The notes: a model not told the origin generated them from the letters alone. Shown: positions 1 through 9,319, counted from the stretch's first letter. The stretch: 64,000 bases of DNA from Curtobacterium pusillum (GCF_013359865.1 NZ_JABMCE010000070.1:1-64000); one strand, 5' to 3'. Program-made: numbers and translations.

Positions 1-39
1 ACGACGCCCGTGCTGCGTCCCGTGGCGGTGGCGTCGTGA
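1..39 (+). CDS. C-terminal tail of an upstream gene (probable imuA')
   Basis: Frame 1 is open from the window edge to TGA at 37-39 and reads TTPVLRPVAVAS. The stop overlaps the GTG start of imuB in a GTGA arrangement, the usual sign of translational coupling. ImuA' (a RecA-like protein) normally precedes imuB in actinobacterial mutasome cassettes, so that identity is inferred from position only; twelve residues carry no domain information. Confidence 0.4.
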   Translation, partial: TTPVLRPVAVAS

Positions 40-1766
40 GCCCCCGCGGTGGCGGTCGGACCCGCACGGCCGGCTCCCGCGTCACGGGTGCCCTCGCCGG
101 GTCCCACGGTCAGGCCGGGGGAAGCGCCGGGGCCGGGGTGCCCGATGCACGGTCGATCCGTGCCGACGCCCTCGCCCGAGGCGGTGCACTGCCCGAACCA
201 CCCCCGACCCGGACGATCGTGCTGTGGTGCCCGGACTGGCCGGTGATCGCCGCCGCCCGCGCCGCCGGAGAACCCCCGGAGCGGCCGTTCGCCCTCGTGG
301 TGAAGGGGCAGGTGTACGCCAGCTCCGCGAGCGCTCGGCAGCACGGGGTGATCCGGGGGCTCCGCGTGCGCGAGGCGCAGGCACGCTGCCCCGAGCTCGT
401 GGTGCAGCCCTACGACGACGCCCTCGACCACCGGGCGTTCGAACCGGTCATCCGCGCGGTCGAGGCGGCGGTCCCCGGGGTCGAGGTGCTCCGGCCGGGC
501 ACCCTCGCGCTGCGCTCCCGCGGCCCGGCCCGGTACTACGGCGGGGAGCGTGCCGCCGCGGCCACCCTCGCGGGGATCGCCGCGGACCACGGCGCTCCCG
601 GGGTCCGCGCCGGGGTCGCCGACACCCCGTTCGCCGCCGAGCAGGCCGCACGGGCCCGGCCCGCACGTCCGGGGGAGCGGGTCCGGATCGTGCCCGTGGA
701 CGGGTCGGCGCCGTTCCTGTCCGGGCTGTCCCTCGCGGTGCTCGGCGACGCCGACCTGGCGATGCTGCTCGGACGGCTCGGCATCCAGACCCTGGGGGAG
801 TTCGCCGCGCTCAGCGACGAGCAGGTGCGCGACCGGTTCGGGCTCGCCGGGGCGTTCCTGCACCGGCTCGCCGGTGGCCGCGACCCGAGAGAGGTCGCCG
901 CGCGGTCGGTACCGCCGGAACTCCGGGTCGAGGCCGCGTTCGAACCGCCGCTCGACCGTGCCGACCAGATCGCGTTCGCGTTCCGGCGCTCCGCCGACGA
1001 CTTCGCCGCGCGGCTCCGGGCAGCGGGACTCGTGGCCACGACGATCCGGGTCGGCATCGTCGACGAGCGGGACATCCTGCTCGAGCGCACGTGGGTGCAC
1101 CCGCGGTGGTTCGACGCCGCCGACGTGGTCGACCGGGTGCGCTGGCAGCTCGCCGGCGGGGTCGACCCGACCGGGCTCGAGGCCCCCGTCGTCCAGGTGG
1201 TGCTCGAACCCGTCGCGGTGGACGACATGGCGAACCACGAGCGTGGGCTCTGGGGGACCGGCCCCGACGAACGGGTGCACCACGGACTCGCGCGCGTGCA
1301 GGGGCTCGTCGGGCACGACGGGGTGGTCACCCCGCGGATCGGCGGTGGCCGCACCCTGGCCGAACGGGTCGTGCTCGTCCCGTGGGGCGATGCGCCCGTC
1401 GGTGGCGAGCGCGCCCTGGCGACCGTCCGTGATCGTCCCTGGCCCGGCAGGCTGCCCGGACCGCCACCGGCGACCGTGCTCGACCGTCCGCGCCCGGTGG
1501 ACGTCGTCGGCGACGACGGCGACACCGTCGACGTCGACGACCGCGGCACCCTGACCGGGGTGCCCGCGCGGTTCCGGGCCGAGGGGGAGCGCGGCGGCCG
1601 GTTCGGTTCCGTGACGGCGTGGGCCGGGCCGTGGCCGCTCGTCGTGCGCTGGTGGGAAGCCGGCGGCAGACGACTGCACCGGCTGCAGCTCGTCGACGCC
1701 GAGGGGCGTGCCTGGTACCTGGTGCTCGCCGACCACCGTTGGTGGGCCGAGGCGGTGGCGACGTGA
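36..1766 (+). CDS. imuB: ImuB-type inactive Y-family polymerase homologue (mutasome)
   Basis: Predicted 576 aa. Y-family polymerase fold related to DinB, but the residues that hold catalytic metal in DinB are replaced: the first strand reads IVLWCPDWP (residues 61-69) rather than a D-x-D motif, and the SIDEA-type motif is replaced near residue 150 by VEVLRPGTLALRS. This is the known hallmark of ImuB, which acts as a clamp-binding adaptor bringing DnaE2 to lesions. The first 60 residues are a Gly/Ala/Pro/Arg-rich extension; a later start is possible, but GTG at 36 overlaps the preceding stop (GTGA) and is retained. The gene is followed after 43 bp by dnaE2, the standard imuA'-imuB-dnaE2 order. 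Such cassettes are normally LexA controlled; the relevant promoter lies outside the window. Confidence 0.9.
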   Translation: MSPRGGGRTRTAGSRVTGALAGSHGQAGGSAGAGVPDARSIRADALARGGALPEPPPTRTIVLWCPDWPVIAAARAAGEPPERPFALVVKGQVYASSASARQHGVIRGLRVREAQARCPELVVQPYDDALDHRAFEPVIRAVEAAVPGVEVLRPGTLALRSRGPARYYGGERAAAATLAGIAADHGAPGVRAGVADTPFAAEQAARARPARPGERVRIVPVDGSAPFLSGLSLAVLGDADLAMLLGRLGIQTLGEFAALSDEQVRDRFGLAGAFLHRLAGGRDPREVAARSVPPELRVEAAFEPPLDRADQIAFAFRRSADDFAARLRAAGLVATTIRVGIVDERDILLERTWVHPRWFDAADVVDRVRWQLAGGVDPTGLEAPVVQVVLEPVAVDDMANHERGLWGTGPDERVHHGLARVQGLVGHDGVVTPRIGGGRTLAERVVLVPWGDAPVGGERALATVRDRPWPGRLPGPPPATVLDRPRPVDVVGDDGDTVDVDDRGTLTGVPARFRAEGERGGRFGSVTAWAGPWPLVVRWWEAGGRRLHRLQLVDAEGRAWYLVLADHRWWAEAVAT

Positions 1767-1809
1767 CCGCGTGGGTGCGCGGCGTGATCGCGGGAGCGGG
1801 TGAGCGCTG

Positions 1810-4800
1810 ATGGGCTACAGCAACCCGCCGATCCCGTGGTCGCAGTTCGAACGCGCCCTGTCCGACAAGCGGAACCCCGGCAGCACCCACGACGGCGACG
1901 GTGGCGACAGCCCCGCGTGGTCCCGCAAGCGCGAGCCCTACGCACCGGCGACCCCACCGGTGCCCGACGACGGCGGGGTGCCCGTCGTGCCGTACGCCGA
2001 GCTGCACGCGCACTCCACCTTCAGCTTCCTCGACGGTGCGAGCGGGCCGGAGCACCTCTTCGAAGAGGCCGCACGGCTGCACCTGCACGGACTCGCGCTC
2101 ACCGACCACGACGGCTTCTACGGTGCCGCACGGATGGCCGAGGTCGCCGAGGCGTACCCGACCGTCGCGACCGTGTACGGCACCGAGCTGTCCCTCGGGC
2201 TCACCGAGCCGCAGAACGGCGTGCCCGACCCCGAGGGGACACACCTGCTGCTGCTCGCGGACGGGCAGGACGGCTACCACCGGCTCGCCGGCGCCGTCAC
2301 GCACGCCCACCTGGCCGCCGGCGCCGAGAAGGGTCGGCCGCGGTACGACCTCGACGACCTCGCTGCACGGTCCGACGGGCACTGGCGGGTCCTGACCGGG
2401 TGCCGGAAGGGCGCCGTCCGGCAGGCGCTCGAGCGCGGTGGGGAGACCGCGGCCGAGGACGCCCTGCGCGCCCTGCTCGACCGGTTCGGCACGGCCGGTG
2501 TCGTCGTCGAGCTCATCGACCACGGCGACCCGATGGACACCGCGCGGAACGACGCCCTCGCCGCGCTCGCCGCGAAGCACGCGCTGCCCACGGTCGCCAC
2601 GGGGAACGTGCACTACGCGACCCCCGACCGGTTCCCGGTGGCGACGGCGCTCGCCGCGGTCCGGGCCCGGCGCAGCCTCGACGAGATCGACGGGTGGCTG
2701 CCGGCCGCCCCCACGGCGCACCTCCGCTCCGGGGCGGAGATGACCAGGCGGTTCGCGCGCTACCCGGGAGCCGTCGAGCACAGTGTCGAACTCGCCGACG
2801 AGCTCGGGTTCCGGCTGAAGACGGTGAAGCCCGGGCTGCCCGACATCGACGTCCCCGACGGGCACACCACGATGTCCTGGCTGCGGGAACTCACCTGGCG
2901 CGGCGGCCGCCGGTTCTACCCGGGCAGCGCCGACGGCGTGGACCCGCAGAAACGGGAGCGCATCGAACGCGAGCTCTCGGTGATCGAGGACAAGGACTTC
3001 CCCGGGTACTTCCTCATCGTGCGGGACATGGTGCAGTACGCCCGCGAACGCGGCATCCTCTGCCAGGGGCGCGGGTCGGCGGCGAACTCGGCGGTCTGCT
3101 ACCTGCTCGAGATCACGGCGGTCGACTCGATCCGGTACGGCCTGCCGTTCGAGCGGTTCCTGTCGGCGATGCGCGACGAGGAACCCGACATCGACGTCGA
3201 CTTCGACTCCGACCGGCGCGAAGAGGTGATCCAGTACGTCTACGAGAAGTACGGCCGGTTCAACGCCGCCCAGGTCGCGAACGTCATCACGTACCGGCCG
3301 AAGGGTGCCGTGCGGGACATGGCGAAGGCGTTCGGGCACAGCCCCGGCCAGCAGGACGCCTGGTCGAAGCAGGTCGAGCGGTGGGGATCGGTGACCGAGA
3401 GCCAGGACCACGACATCCCCGACGCCGTGGTGGACATGGCGCAGCAGGTGCTCGGGTTCCCACGGCACCTCGGCATCCACTCCGGGGGCATGGTGCTCAC
3501 CGACCGGCCCGTGGGTGAGGTCGTACCGATCGAGCACGCCCGGATGGACGGCCGCACGGTGCTGCAGTGGGACAAGGACGACTGCGCGTACATGGGGCTC
3601 GTGAAGTTCGACATGCTCGGGCTCGGCATGCTCGCCGCGCTGCAGTACTGCTTCGACCTCGCCGACGAGCACTGCGGGGAACGCTGGGACATGCACTCCA
3701 TCCCGAAGGAGGAACAGGGCGTCTACGACCAGCTGTGCCGGGCGGACACCATCGGGGTGTTCCAGGTCGAGTCCCGGGCGCAGATGGGCACCCTGCCCCG
3801 GCTGCAGCCGCGGCGGTTCTACGACCTCGTGATCGAGGTCGCCCTGGTGCGTCCCGGGCCGATCCAGGGTGGCGCGGTCCACCCCTACATCCGCCGCCGC
3901 ACCGGGGAGGAACCGATCACGTACATCCACCCGTCGCTCGAACCGGTGCTCGAGCGGACCCTCGGCGTGCCCCTGTTCCAGGAACAACTGATGCAGATGG
4001 CGATCGCGGTGGGCGGCTGCTCGGGGGACGACGCCGACCTGCTCCGGCGCGCGATGGGGTCGAAGCGCGGGCACGAGAAGATCGACCGGCTCCGCCAGAA
4101 GCTCTACGCGGGGATGGCGGCGAACGACATCCACGGCGAGGACGCCGACGCCATCTACGCGAAGATCCAGGCCTTCGCGAACTTCGGCTTCGCGGAGAGC
4201 CACTCGATCAGCTTCGCGCTCATCGTCTACGCGAGCGCCTGGATGCGGCTGCACTACCCTGGGGCGTTCCTGGCGGCGCTGCTCCGGGCGCAGCCGATGG
4301 GGTTCTACTCGCCGCAGACCCTCGTGGCGGACGCCAGGCGGCACGGCGTGCGGGTGCTGCGGCCCGACATCCTGCGGTCCGGTGTGGACGCCAGGCTGGA
4401 ACCCCTGGACACCGGCGGGGCGGCCGACGGTGCAGACGGCCCCGACGGGCCGGGAGGCACAGCGCACCACCGCGCGACGGGTCACGACGGTTGCCTGGCC
4501 GAGGAACAGCCCCCGGTGCTGCCGTTCGACGCATCCGTCCCGGACGACACGGCACGGCACCGGCGGGACGGCGCGTTCGCGGTCCGGCTCGGCCTCGCCG
4601 AGGTCTCGTCGCTCGGACGGAAGAGTGCCGAGAAGATCGTCGCCGAGCGGGATGCCCACGGTCCGTTCACCGACATGTCCGACCTCGCCAGACGGGTCGG
4701 CCTGACCACGGCGCAGCTCGAGGCGCTCGCCGCCGCCGACGCCTTCGCCGCGCTCGGGGTCGACCGTCGCGGCGGGATGTGGTCAGCCGCCCAGGCCGCG

Positions 4801-5280
4801 GCGGAGCGCCCCGACCAGCTGCCGGGCACCGGGGTGACGGTGCAGCCTCCGCTGTTCGGGCAGATGACGAGCGGGGACGTCCTCATCGCGGACATGTGGT
4901 CCACGGGGATGACGACCGACGACCACCCCGTGCGGCACGTCCGGGACGGACTGGTCGCCCGCGGGGTGCTCAGCGTCCAGGACACCGCGACGGCGGAGAC
5001 CGGGCGGCGGGTCGAGGTCGGCGGGATCGTGACGCACCGGCAGCGTCCGGCGACGGCCTCGGGCATCACGTTCATGAACGTCGAGGACGAGACCGGGCTG
5101 GTGAACGTGATCTGCAGCGTCGGGGTGTGGGGGCGCTACCGGCGGGTCGCGCGGGAATCGCCGGCGGTCGTCGTGCGGGGGATCCTCGAGCGTTCGCCGG
5201 ACGGGGTCGTGAACCTGGTGGCCGACCGGATCGAGCACCTGTCCCTGTCCGTGCGGACGCGATCGCGGGACTTCCAGTGA
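1810..5280 (+). CDS. dnaE2: Error-prone DNA polymerase III alpha subunit DnaE2 (ImuC)
   Basis: Predicted 1156 aa, close to the usual DnaE2 length. Domains in order: PHP domain beginning at HAHSTFSFLDG (residues 66-76); polymerase palm with the catalytic-acid motif PDIDVDFDSDRREEV around residue 460; HLGIHSGGMVL near 554; helix-hairpin-helix region near 930-970; C-terminal OB fold around 1068-1100 (GGIVTHRQRP, FMNVEDETGLVNV). A Gly/Asp/His-rich stretch around residues 867-893 is a low-complexity linker. DnaE2 is the catalytic subunit of the damage-induced mutasome with ImuB. ATG 1810 follows a purine-rich GGGAGCGGGTGAG. It converges with the histidine kinase gene, with only 22 bp between the stops and no obvious terminator. 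Confidence 0.95.
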   Translation: MGYSNPPIPWSQFERALSDKRNPGSTHDGDGGDSPAWSRKREPYAPATPPVPDDGGVPVVPYAELHAHSTFSFLDGASGPEHLFEEAARLHLHGLALTDHDGFYGAARMAEVAEAYPTVATVYGTELSLGLTEPQNGVPDPEGTHLLLLADGQDGYHRLAGAVTHAHLAAGAEKGRPRYDLDDLAARSDGHWRVLTGCRKGAVRQALERGGETAAEDALRALLDRFGTAGVVVELIDHGDPMDTARNDALAALAAKHALPTVATGNVHYATPDRFPVATALAAVRARRSLDEIDGWLPAAPTAHLRSGAEMTRRFARYPGAVEHSVELADELGFRLKTVKPGLPDIDVPDGHTTMSWLRELTWRGGRRFYPGSADGVDPQKRERIERELSVIEDKDFPGYFLIVRDMVQYARERGILCQGRGSAANSAVCYLLEITAVDSIRYGLPFERFLSAMRDEEPDIDVDFDSDRREEVIQYVYEKYGRFNAAQVANVITYRPKGAVRDMAKAFGHSPGQQDAWSKQVERWGSVTESQDHDIPDAVVDMAQQVLGFPRHLGIHSGGMVLTDRPVGEVVPIEHARMDGRTVLQWDKDDCAYMGLVKFDMLGLGMLAALQYCFDLADEHCGERWDMHSIPKEEQGVYDQLCRADTIGVFQVESRAQMGTLPRLQPRRFYDLVIEVALVRPGPIQGGAVHPYIRRRTGEEPITYIHPSLEPVLERTLGVPLFQEQLMQMAIAVGGCSGDDADLLRRAMGSKRGHEKIDRLRQKLYAGMAANDIHGEDADAIYAKIQAFANFGFAESHSISFALIVYASAWMRLHYPGAFLAALLRAQPMGFYSPQTLVADARRHGVRVLRPDILRSGVDARLEPLDTGGAADGADGPDGPGGTAHHRATGHDGCLAEEQPPVLPFDASVPDDTARHRRDGAFAVRLGLAEVSSLGRKSAEKIVAERDAHGPFTDMSDLARRVGLTTAQLEALAAADAFAALGVDRRGGMWSAAQAAAERPDQLPGTGVTVQPPLFGQMTSGDVLIADMWSTGMTTDDHPVRHVRDGLVARGVLSVQDTATAETGRRVEVGGIVTHRQRPATASGITFMNVEDETGLVNVICSVGVWGRYRRVARESPAVVVRGILERSPDGVVNLVADRIEHLSLSVRTRSRDFQ

Positions 5281-5302
5281 CGGTGCACGTCCACGCCCGC
5301 GG

Positions 5303-6787
5303 CTACGACGCCTCGGGTATCCGGACCGTGACCTCGAGCCCGCCGGAGCGGACGTTCCGGAGCGACGCCGTGCCCCCGGCCCGCTCCGCGACGGCGCGCA
5401 CGATCGCGAGCCCGAGCCCGGAACCGCCGGGCAGCGGGATGCCGCCGGTCGTGGGGTCGGGGTTCGGGCGCGACTTCCGGGCCTCGTCCGGCCGGGTGAA
5501 CCGGTCGAACGCGACGGGGATGAACGACTCCGGGACACCGGGTCCGTCGTCGGTGATCTGCAGGACGCCCTCGCCGCCGGCACTGCGCCACGAGACGAAG
5601 ACCCCGCCGCCGCGGGGGAGCGCTGTCACGGCGTTGCCGGCGATGTTCGTGACGAGTTGCGCCATCCCGCCGGTGTCGAGCCGGTACCGCGGTTCCACGG
5701 TGCCGCCGCCGATGCCCGGGCCGGAGCCTCCGACCGCGACCGGGGGCTCCAGTTCGAAGTCGACCGTGATGTCCTTCGCCGAGGCGATCAGCCGGACGCG
5801 GTCGACGGCGGACATCACCTCGTCACCGAGGTCAAACCAGCCGGTCGTGGTCGGTGCGCCGCCGTCCTGTTCGCGGCGCTCCGACTCCTCGATCCGGGAC
5901 AGCGCGAGCAGGTCGTTCGCCAGGCGGGACAGCCGCGCCACGCTGAGCTTGGCGCGCTCGATGTGGGCGGCGAGGGCGGCGGCATCCTCCCCGTCGAGCG
6001 AGGCGAGGTCGAGCTGGGTCGTCAGGATCGCCAGGGGCGTCCGGAGCTCGTGGCTCGCGTCCGAGACCATCTGGCGCTCGCGCTCGGTCGCCTGGCGGGT
6101 GCGGGCGAGGAAGGCGTTCAGGGTGGTCGCCAGGGACGCGAGCTCGTCCTGCGCGGGTCCGACGGGCAGCTCGGCGCGCTCGGGGGCGACGGAGAGACGT
6201 TCTGCCTCGCGGCGCATCCGGTTCACCGGGCGCAGCGCGGCGGTGGCGAGCGCCCACGAGGCGATGCCGAACGCGACGAGGATCGCGAGTCCGGTGAGCG
6301 ACAGCGTGGACGTCAGGTCGTCGACGACGATGGCTTCGGCCTGCGAGTTGCGTGCCGCGACGACGGTCCACCGCCCGGCCTGGTTCACCGGGTGTTCGAC
6401 GACGACGCGGTACTCCGACCCGGAGACCCGGATGAGCGAGGTACCGGCCTTGGTCGAGGTCAGGCTGCCGAGGGCGCGCTCGACCCGCGGCGGCATGGTC
6501 GACAGGGTGATGTCGCCGGACGGGGACACCACCGCGACGAGCTGGGCGTTGCCGGGCGGCGACAGATCGGGATCGCTGTCCACCTCGAGCGTCGCCACGT
6601 ACGGGTCGGCATCGGCGTCGAGCAGGGTGCGGGTGGCACTCGCCACGACGCTGACCACCTGGAACCGCATGACGAGCACGAGCAGCACGATGACCACCGC
6701 TGCGATCGCCGTGGAACCGATGGTGATCCGCGCCCGGAGCGACAGGTTCCGCAACGGACGGATCAGGCCCCGCCCGGAACCGGTCAC
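5303..6787 (-). CDS. Two-component sensor histidine kinase
   Basis: Predicted 494 aa. Membrane segment about 21-40, extracytoplasmic sensor region about 41-160, second membrane segment about 163-186, then a HAMP linker. DHp domain with SHELRTPL (245-252, phospho-acceptor His246), N box near 381-389, G1 DDGPGVPE (413-420), G2 GGSGLGL (454-460). A Gly/Pro-rich insertion around 351-366 lies between DHp and ATPase core. The start is GTG at 6787, overlapping the stop of the response-regulator gene (GTGA), so the two are co-translated. The architecture is that of OmpR-class partner kinases; the stimulus cannot be read from the sequence. Confidence 0.93.
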   Translation of the reverse strand: MTGSGRGLIRPLRNLSLRARITIGSTAIAAVVIVLLVLVMRFQVVSVVASATRTLLDADADPYVATLEVDSDPDLSPPGNAQLVAVVSPSGDITLSTMPPRVERALGSLTSTKAGTSLIRVSGSEYRVVVEHPVNQAGRWTVVAARNSQAEAIVVDDLTSTLSLTGLAILVAFGIASWALATAALRPVNRMRREAERLSVAPERAELPVGPAQDELASLATTLNAFLARTRQATERERQMVSDASHELRTPLAILTTQLDLASLDGEDAAALAAHIERAKLSVARLSRLANDLLALSRIEESERREQDGGAPTTTGWFDLGDEVMSAVDRVRLIASAKDITVDFELEPPVAVGGSGPGIGGGTVEPRYRLDTGGMAQLVTNIAGNAVTALPRGGGVFVSWRSAGGEGVLQITDDGPGVPESFIPVAFDRFTRPDEARKSRPNPDPTTGGIPLPGGSGLGLAIVRAVAERAGGTASLRNVRSGGLEVTVRIPEAS

Positions 6788-7461
6788 GCCCCGAGCAGGT
6801 CGAGCCGGTATCCGCGACCGCGCACGGTGGAGATCGCGACCGTGGCCTCGTGCGAGGTCAGCTTCTTCCGGAGGTACGAGATGTACTGCTCGACGACGTT
6901 CGGGTCGACGTGCTGCGAGCCGTCCCAGACCTCCTCGAGGATCTTCGGCCGGTCGACCACGGTGCCGACGGAGCGTGCGAGCAGCCGGAGGAGCGCGAAC
7001 TCGGTGGGGCTCACGGCGACCCGCTGGCCCTTGATCGAGACGCGGCGTGCCTCGGAGTCGATGGCGACGTCACCGACCTCGATCGTGCGCGGGGCACCGG
7101 CGGACTCGCGACGACCGAGAGCGCGGAGCCGGGCTGTGAGCTCGGCGAAGGCGAACGGCTTCGTGAGGTAGTCGTCCGCACCCGCGTCGAGGCCGAACAC
7201 CCGGTCGTCGACGGCGTCGCGCGCGGTCACGAGGAGGATCCGTACGGGGTCCTCGCGCTCGCGGATGCGCCGTGCGAGCTCGAATCCGGACATACCGGGC
7301 ATCATGACGTCCACGACGGCGAGGTCGAACGCCTGCTCGCCGAGCGCGATGAGCGCCTCGACCCCGTTCTCGACCGCGGTGACGCGGTACCCCTCAGCGG
7401 CGAGCCCGCGCTCCATGAGTGCACGCATCTCGTCATCGTCCTCGACCACCAACAGGCGCAT
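6784..7461 (-). CDS. OmpR/PhoB-family response regulator
   Basis: Predicted 225 aa from ATG 7461 (MRLLVVEDDDEM), chosen over an upstream in-frame start because GAGGAGG lies just before it. The receiver domain has the acidic pair after VVE, the phospho-acceptor in LAVVDVMMPG (Asp51), a Thr in LLVTARD and Lys in YLTKPF. The C-terminal winged helix (about 125-225) ends with the OmpR-like segment ISTVRGRGYRLD. It is the first gene of the pair with the overlapping kinase gene. Targets are unknown; it is divergent from the small gene at 7666. Confidence 0.93.
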   Translation of the reverse strand: MRLLVVEDDDEMRALMERGLAAEGYRVTAVENGVEALIALGEQAFDLAVVDVMMPGMSGFELARRIREREDPVRILLVTARDAVDDRVFGLDAGADDYLTKPFAFAELTARLRALGRRESAGAPRTIEVGDVAIDSEARRVSIKGQRVAVSPTEFALLRLLARSVGTVVDRPKILEEVWDGSQHVDPNVVEQYISYLRKKLTSHEATVAISTVRGRGYRLDLLGA

Positions 7462-7665
7462 AGCGACCTCCTCGGACCCATGGTGGCATCGAACGGGCAC
7501 GGGATGGGTGCTCCTCGGCCGATCTCGCTGAATCTCGTCACAGTCCCGCGCGGTCCGAGGTAGAACGGTCTGTCCCTCGTTCGTGGGACGTGAGGACTTC
7601 TTGTGTCCTTGCTAGCCTCGCATCGGACGACGCGTACCCGACGCTGCGTCCGCACTGGGGGCACC

Positions 7666-7974
7666 ATGGACCATTCGCCGGAACATCCGGCCCTCGTCCG
7701 TCTGCGTGCCGAGCTCGACGCCGCCTGGAAGGGCATCGGCGTGCTCGGCGACATGGAGGACGTCCGCCGCGACCGCGTCGTCGCCGAACTACGCGGGGCC
7801 GTCCCGGACGTCGCGAGCCGCGCCGCCCGTGCGGCGGGGGTGGACGCGGCCGCCGCCGAGATCGACCGCTTCGCGCAGGCCGAGGTCGTGTCGTGCGATG
7901 CGTCCGTGCCGACGGCGACCATCTGGGACGACATCGTGCACTCCGCGGCGGAGGCGGCAGCGGCCATCCGCTGA
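7666..7974 (+). CDS. Small hypothetical protein, Ala-rich helical
   Basis: Predicted 102 aa from ATG 7666, preceded by GGGGG. Acidic and alanine-rich with no signal peptide or membrane segment; it looks all-helical (for example LRAELDAAWKGIGVLGDMED). I do not recognise the family. Codon use matches its neighbours, supporting a real gene. An upstream TTG/ATG extension would add an Arg/Thr-rich stretch that looks non-coding. A TAGCCT hexamer at 7613-7618 could be its -10, giving a leader of roughly 40 nt. The gene is followed by a perfect hairpin at 7991-8032 and converges with the FUSC-like gene. Confidence 0.55.
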   Translation: MDHSPEHPALVRLRAELDAAWKGIGVLGDMEDVRRDRVVAELRGAVPDVASRAARAAGVDAAAAEIDRFAQAEVVSCDASVPTATIWDDIVHSAAEAAAAIR

Positions 7975-7990
7975 GACCCGTCCATCCGTG

Positions 7991-8032
7991 GGCCTGGAGG
8001 CGCGGGGCGGGCCCGTCCCGCGCCTCCAGGCC
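7991..8032. repeat. Family A palindromic hairpin, copy 1
   Basis: Perfect 16-bp inverted repeat (arms 7991-8006 and 8017-8032, GGCCTGGAGGCGCGGG and its complement) around a 10-nt loop, in a convergent gap. It is the first copy of a dispersed element with a GGAGGCGCGG/CCGCGCCTCC core. It probably works as a bidirectional terminator, although no T tract follows. Confidence 0.85.
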
Positions 8033-8050
8033 GAAACGGGGCGCGTCCAC

Positions 8051-8122
8051 GACGCGTGTCGCGTCGATGACGCATGTCGCGTCGATGACGCATGTCGCGT
8101 CGATGACGCACGTCGCGTCAGT
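8051..8122. repeat. 18-bp tandem repeat, four units
   Basis: Units GACGCRYGTCGCGTCGAT at 8051-8068, 8069-8086, 8087-8104 and a divergent fourth at 8105-8122. The array reaches into the last codons of the FUSC-like gene, whose stop is at 8118-8120. There are no CRISPR-like spacers. Confidence 0.9.
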
Positions 8123-9251
8123 CGTCCTCGCCGAGCAGTTCCTCGCGCACGCGCCGGATGTCCTCGAGCAGCGCCCCGATGAGCACCCAGTGCCGCGAGT
8201 TCGGCCGGATCACCTCGAGCGGAGCGGTCAGCGCCGGACCGGGCTCGACGTCCGGCGCGGACAGGCCCGACGGACCCGACGGGCCTGCCGAACCTGCCGG
8301 ACCTTTCTGACCTGTGGGACCTGACGGGCCCGACAGGGCCGCCGTCGACACGGGAACGTCCGCCGCCGCGACCCGCGCACTCAGCGCCCGCACGTCGGCC
8401 CCGATCCGGGCGACCTCGGTCGCGATGCTGCCCACGACCGGGTCCGCCCGGAGGTCCGGCGCGGTGTTGTCCCGGATCGCCCGGGTCATGCCGGTGACGC
8501 GCGTGACGAGGACGCGCAGGTGCTCGGCGACGACGATGTCCTCCTCGAGGATCGTGCGGTGGCGGCCGCCGCGGGGGTTCATCGCGAGGGACTCGCGGGC
8601 CGCGGTCAGCGAGGCCTCCGCGCGCGCGTGCTGCTGCCGGAGTGCCCGGGCCTGCAGCAGTGCCTCGTGCCAGCGGCCGTGGTCCCAGCCCTCGGTGAGG
8701 CCGATCGCGACCCGCTCGAAGGCCGCCGCGGTGTCCCGGGCGAGTCGGGCGACGGCGAGGTGCGCCGGCCCGAGGAGCACCGGTGGCACGATCACGGCGT
8801 TCACGATGAGGGCGACGATCGCACCGAGCACGGTCTCGAGGATCCGGTCCGCCGAGTAGTTCGGGGTGACGACGCCGGCGGTGAGCACGAGCATCCCGCT
8901 GATGCCGACCTGGGTCGCCGACGTCGGGGTGAGCCGGAGCGCCCACGCGATGAGGATCGCGAGCACGATGACGAGCAGCACGACCCACACGGAGTCGCCG
9001 AACAGCAGGTGGAACCCGGTGGCGAGCACGACCCCGAGGACGACCCCTGCGCTCCGCTCGAGTCCCTTCACGAACGACTGGTTGATGCTCGGCTGCACCA
9101 CGAGCAGCGCGGCGATCGCGGCGAACGTCGGGAACGGTCCGTCGATGAGCACCCGGCACAGCAGCACGGCGGCCACGACCGCGACGGCCGTCTTCACGAC
9201 CTGCAGGAAGGGCGTGCGACTGGAGCTGCGGAGGCGCGCGACCGGGTTCAC
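8118..9251 (-). CDS. FUSC-family (aromatic acid exporter-like) membrane protein
   Basis: Predicted 377 aa from GTG 9251 (MNPVARLRSSSRTP). A longer GTG start at 9278 is possible, but TACCGT ends 7 nt before 9251, the leaderless spacing seen repeatedly here. About six hydrophobic segments span roughly residues 18-165 (VVKTAVAVVAAVLLCRVLI, VWVVLLVIVLAILIAWALRL, ILETVLGAIVALIVNAVIV), followed by a long cytoplasmic helical region, as in the FUSC/ArAE family of efflux proteins; the substrate is not deducible. Near the C-terminus is an unusual run of about eight Gly-X-Y triplets (GPS GPT GQK GPA GSA GPS GPS GLS), encoded at 8261-8334. The gene is divergent from the phosphotransferase gene. Confidence 0.82.
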   Translation of the reverse strand: MNPVARLRSSSRTPFLQVVKTAVAVVAAVLLCRVLIDGPFPTFAAIAALLVVQPSINQSFVKGLERSAGVVLGVVLATGFHLLFGDSVWVVLLVIVLAILIAWALRLTPTSATQVGISGMLVLTAGVVTPNYSADRILETVLGAIVALIVNAVIVPPVLLGPAHLAVARLARDTAAAFERVAIGLTEGWDHGRWHEALLQARALRQQHARAEASLTAARESLAMNPRGGRHRTILEEDIVVAEHLRVLVTRVTGMTRAIRDNTAPDLRADPVVGSIATEVARIGADVRALSARVAAADVPVSTAALSGPSGPTGQKGPAGSAGPSGPSGLSAPDVEPGPALTAPLEVIRPNSRHWVLIGALLEDIRRVREELLGEDD

Positions 9252-9258
9252 GACGACC

Positions 9259-9264
9259 ACGGTA
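9259..9264 (-). promoter_or_regulatory. Leaderless -10 for the FUSC-like gene
   Basis: TACCGT on the minus strand, 7 nt before GTG 9251. No convincing -35 is visible. Confidence 0.5.
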
Positions 9265-9319
9265 GCCACGGTGCGCACGCCGAGCCGTGCACGATGGCGA
9301 CGAATCCCGCGCGGTCCGG

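Noticed and set aside
36-5280. ImuB as an active DinB-type polymerase
   Set aside because: The metal-binding acidic residues are missing and the gene is linked to dnaE2, as expected for ImuB.
1327-7034. Very long antisense or alternate frames (for example 1327-4659 minus and 3567-7034 plus)
   Set aside because: They are shadows of imuB, dnaE2 and the kinase gene: Arg/Pro/Gly-rich or His/Val-rich translations without domains, produced by high-GC codon bias that removes stops in other frames.
8051-8122. Possible CRISPR or replication iterons
   Set aside because: Only four abutting 18-bp units at a gene end, no replication initiator gene nearby.
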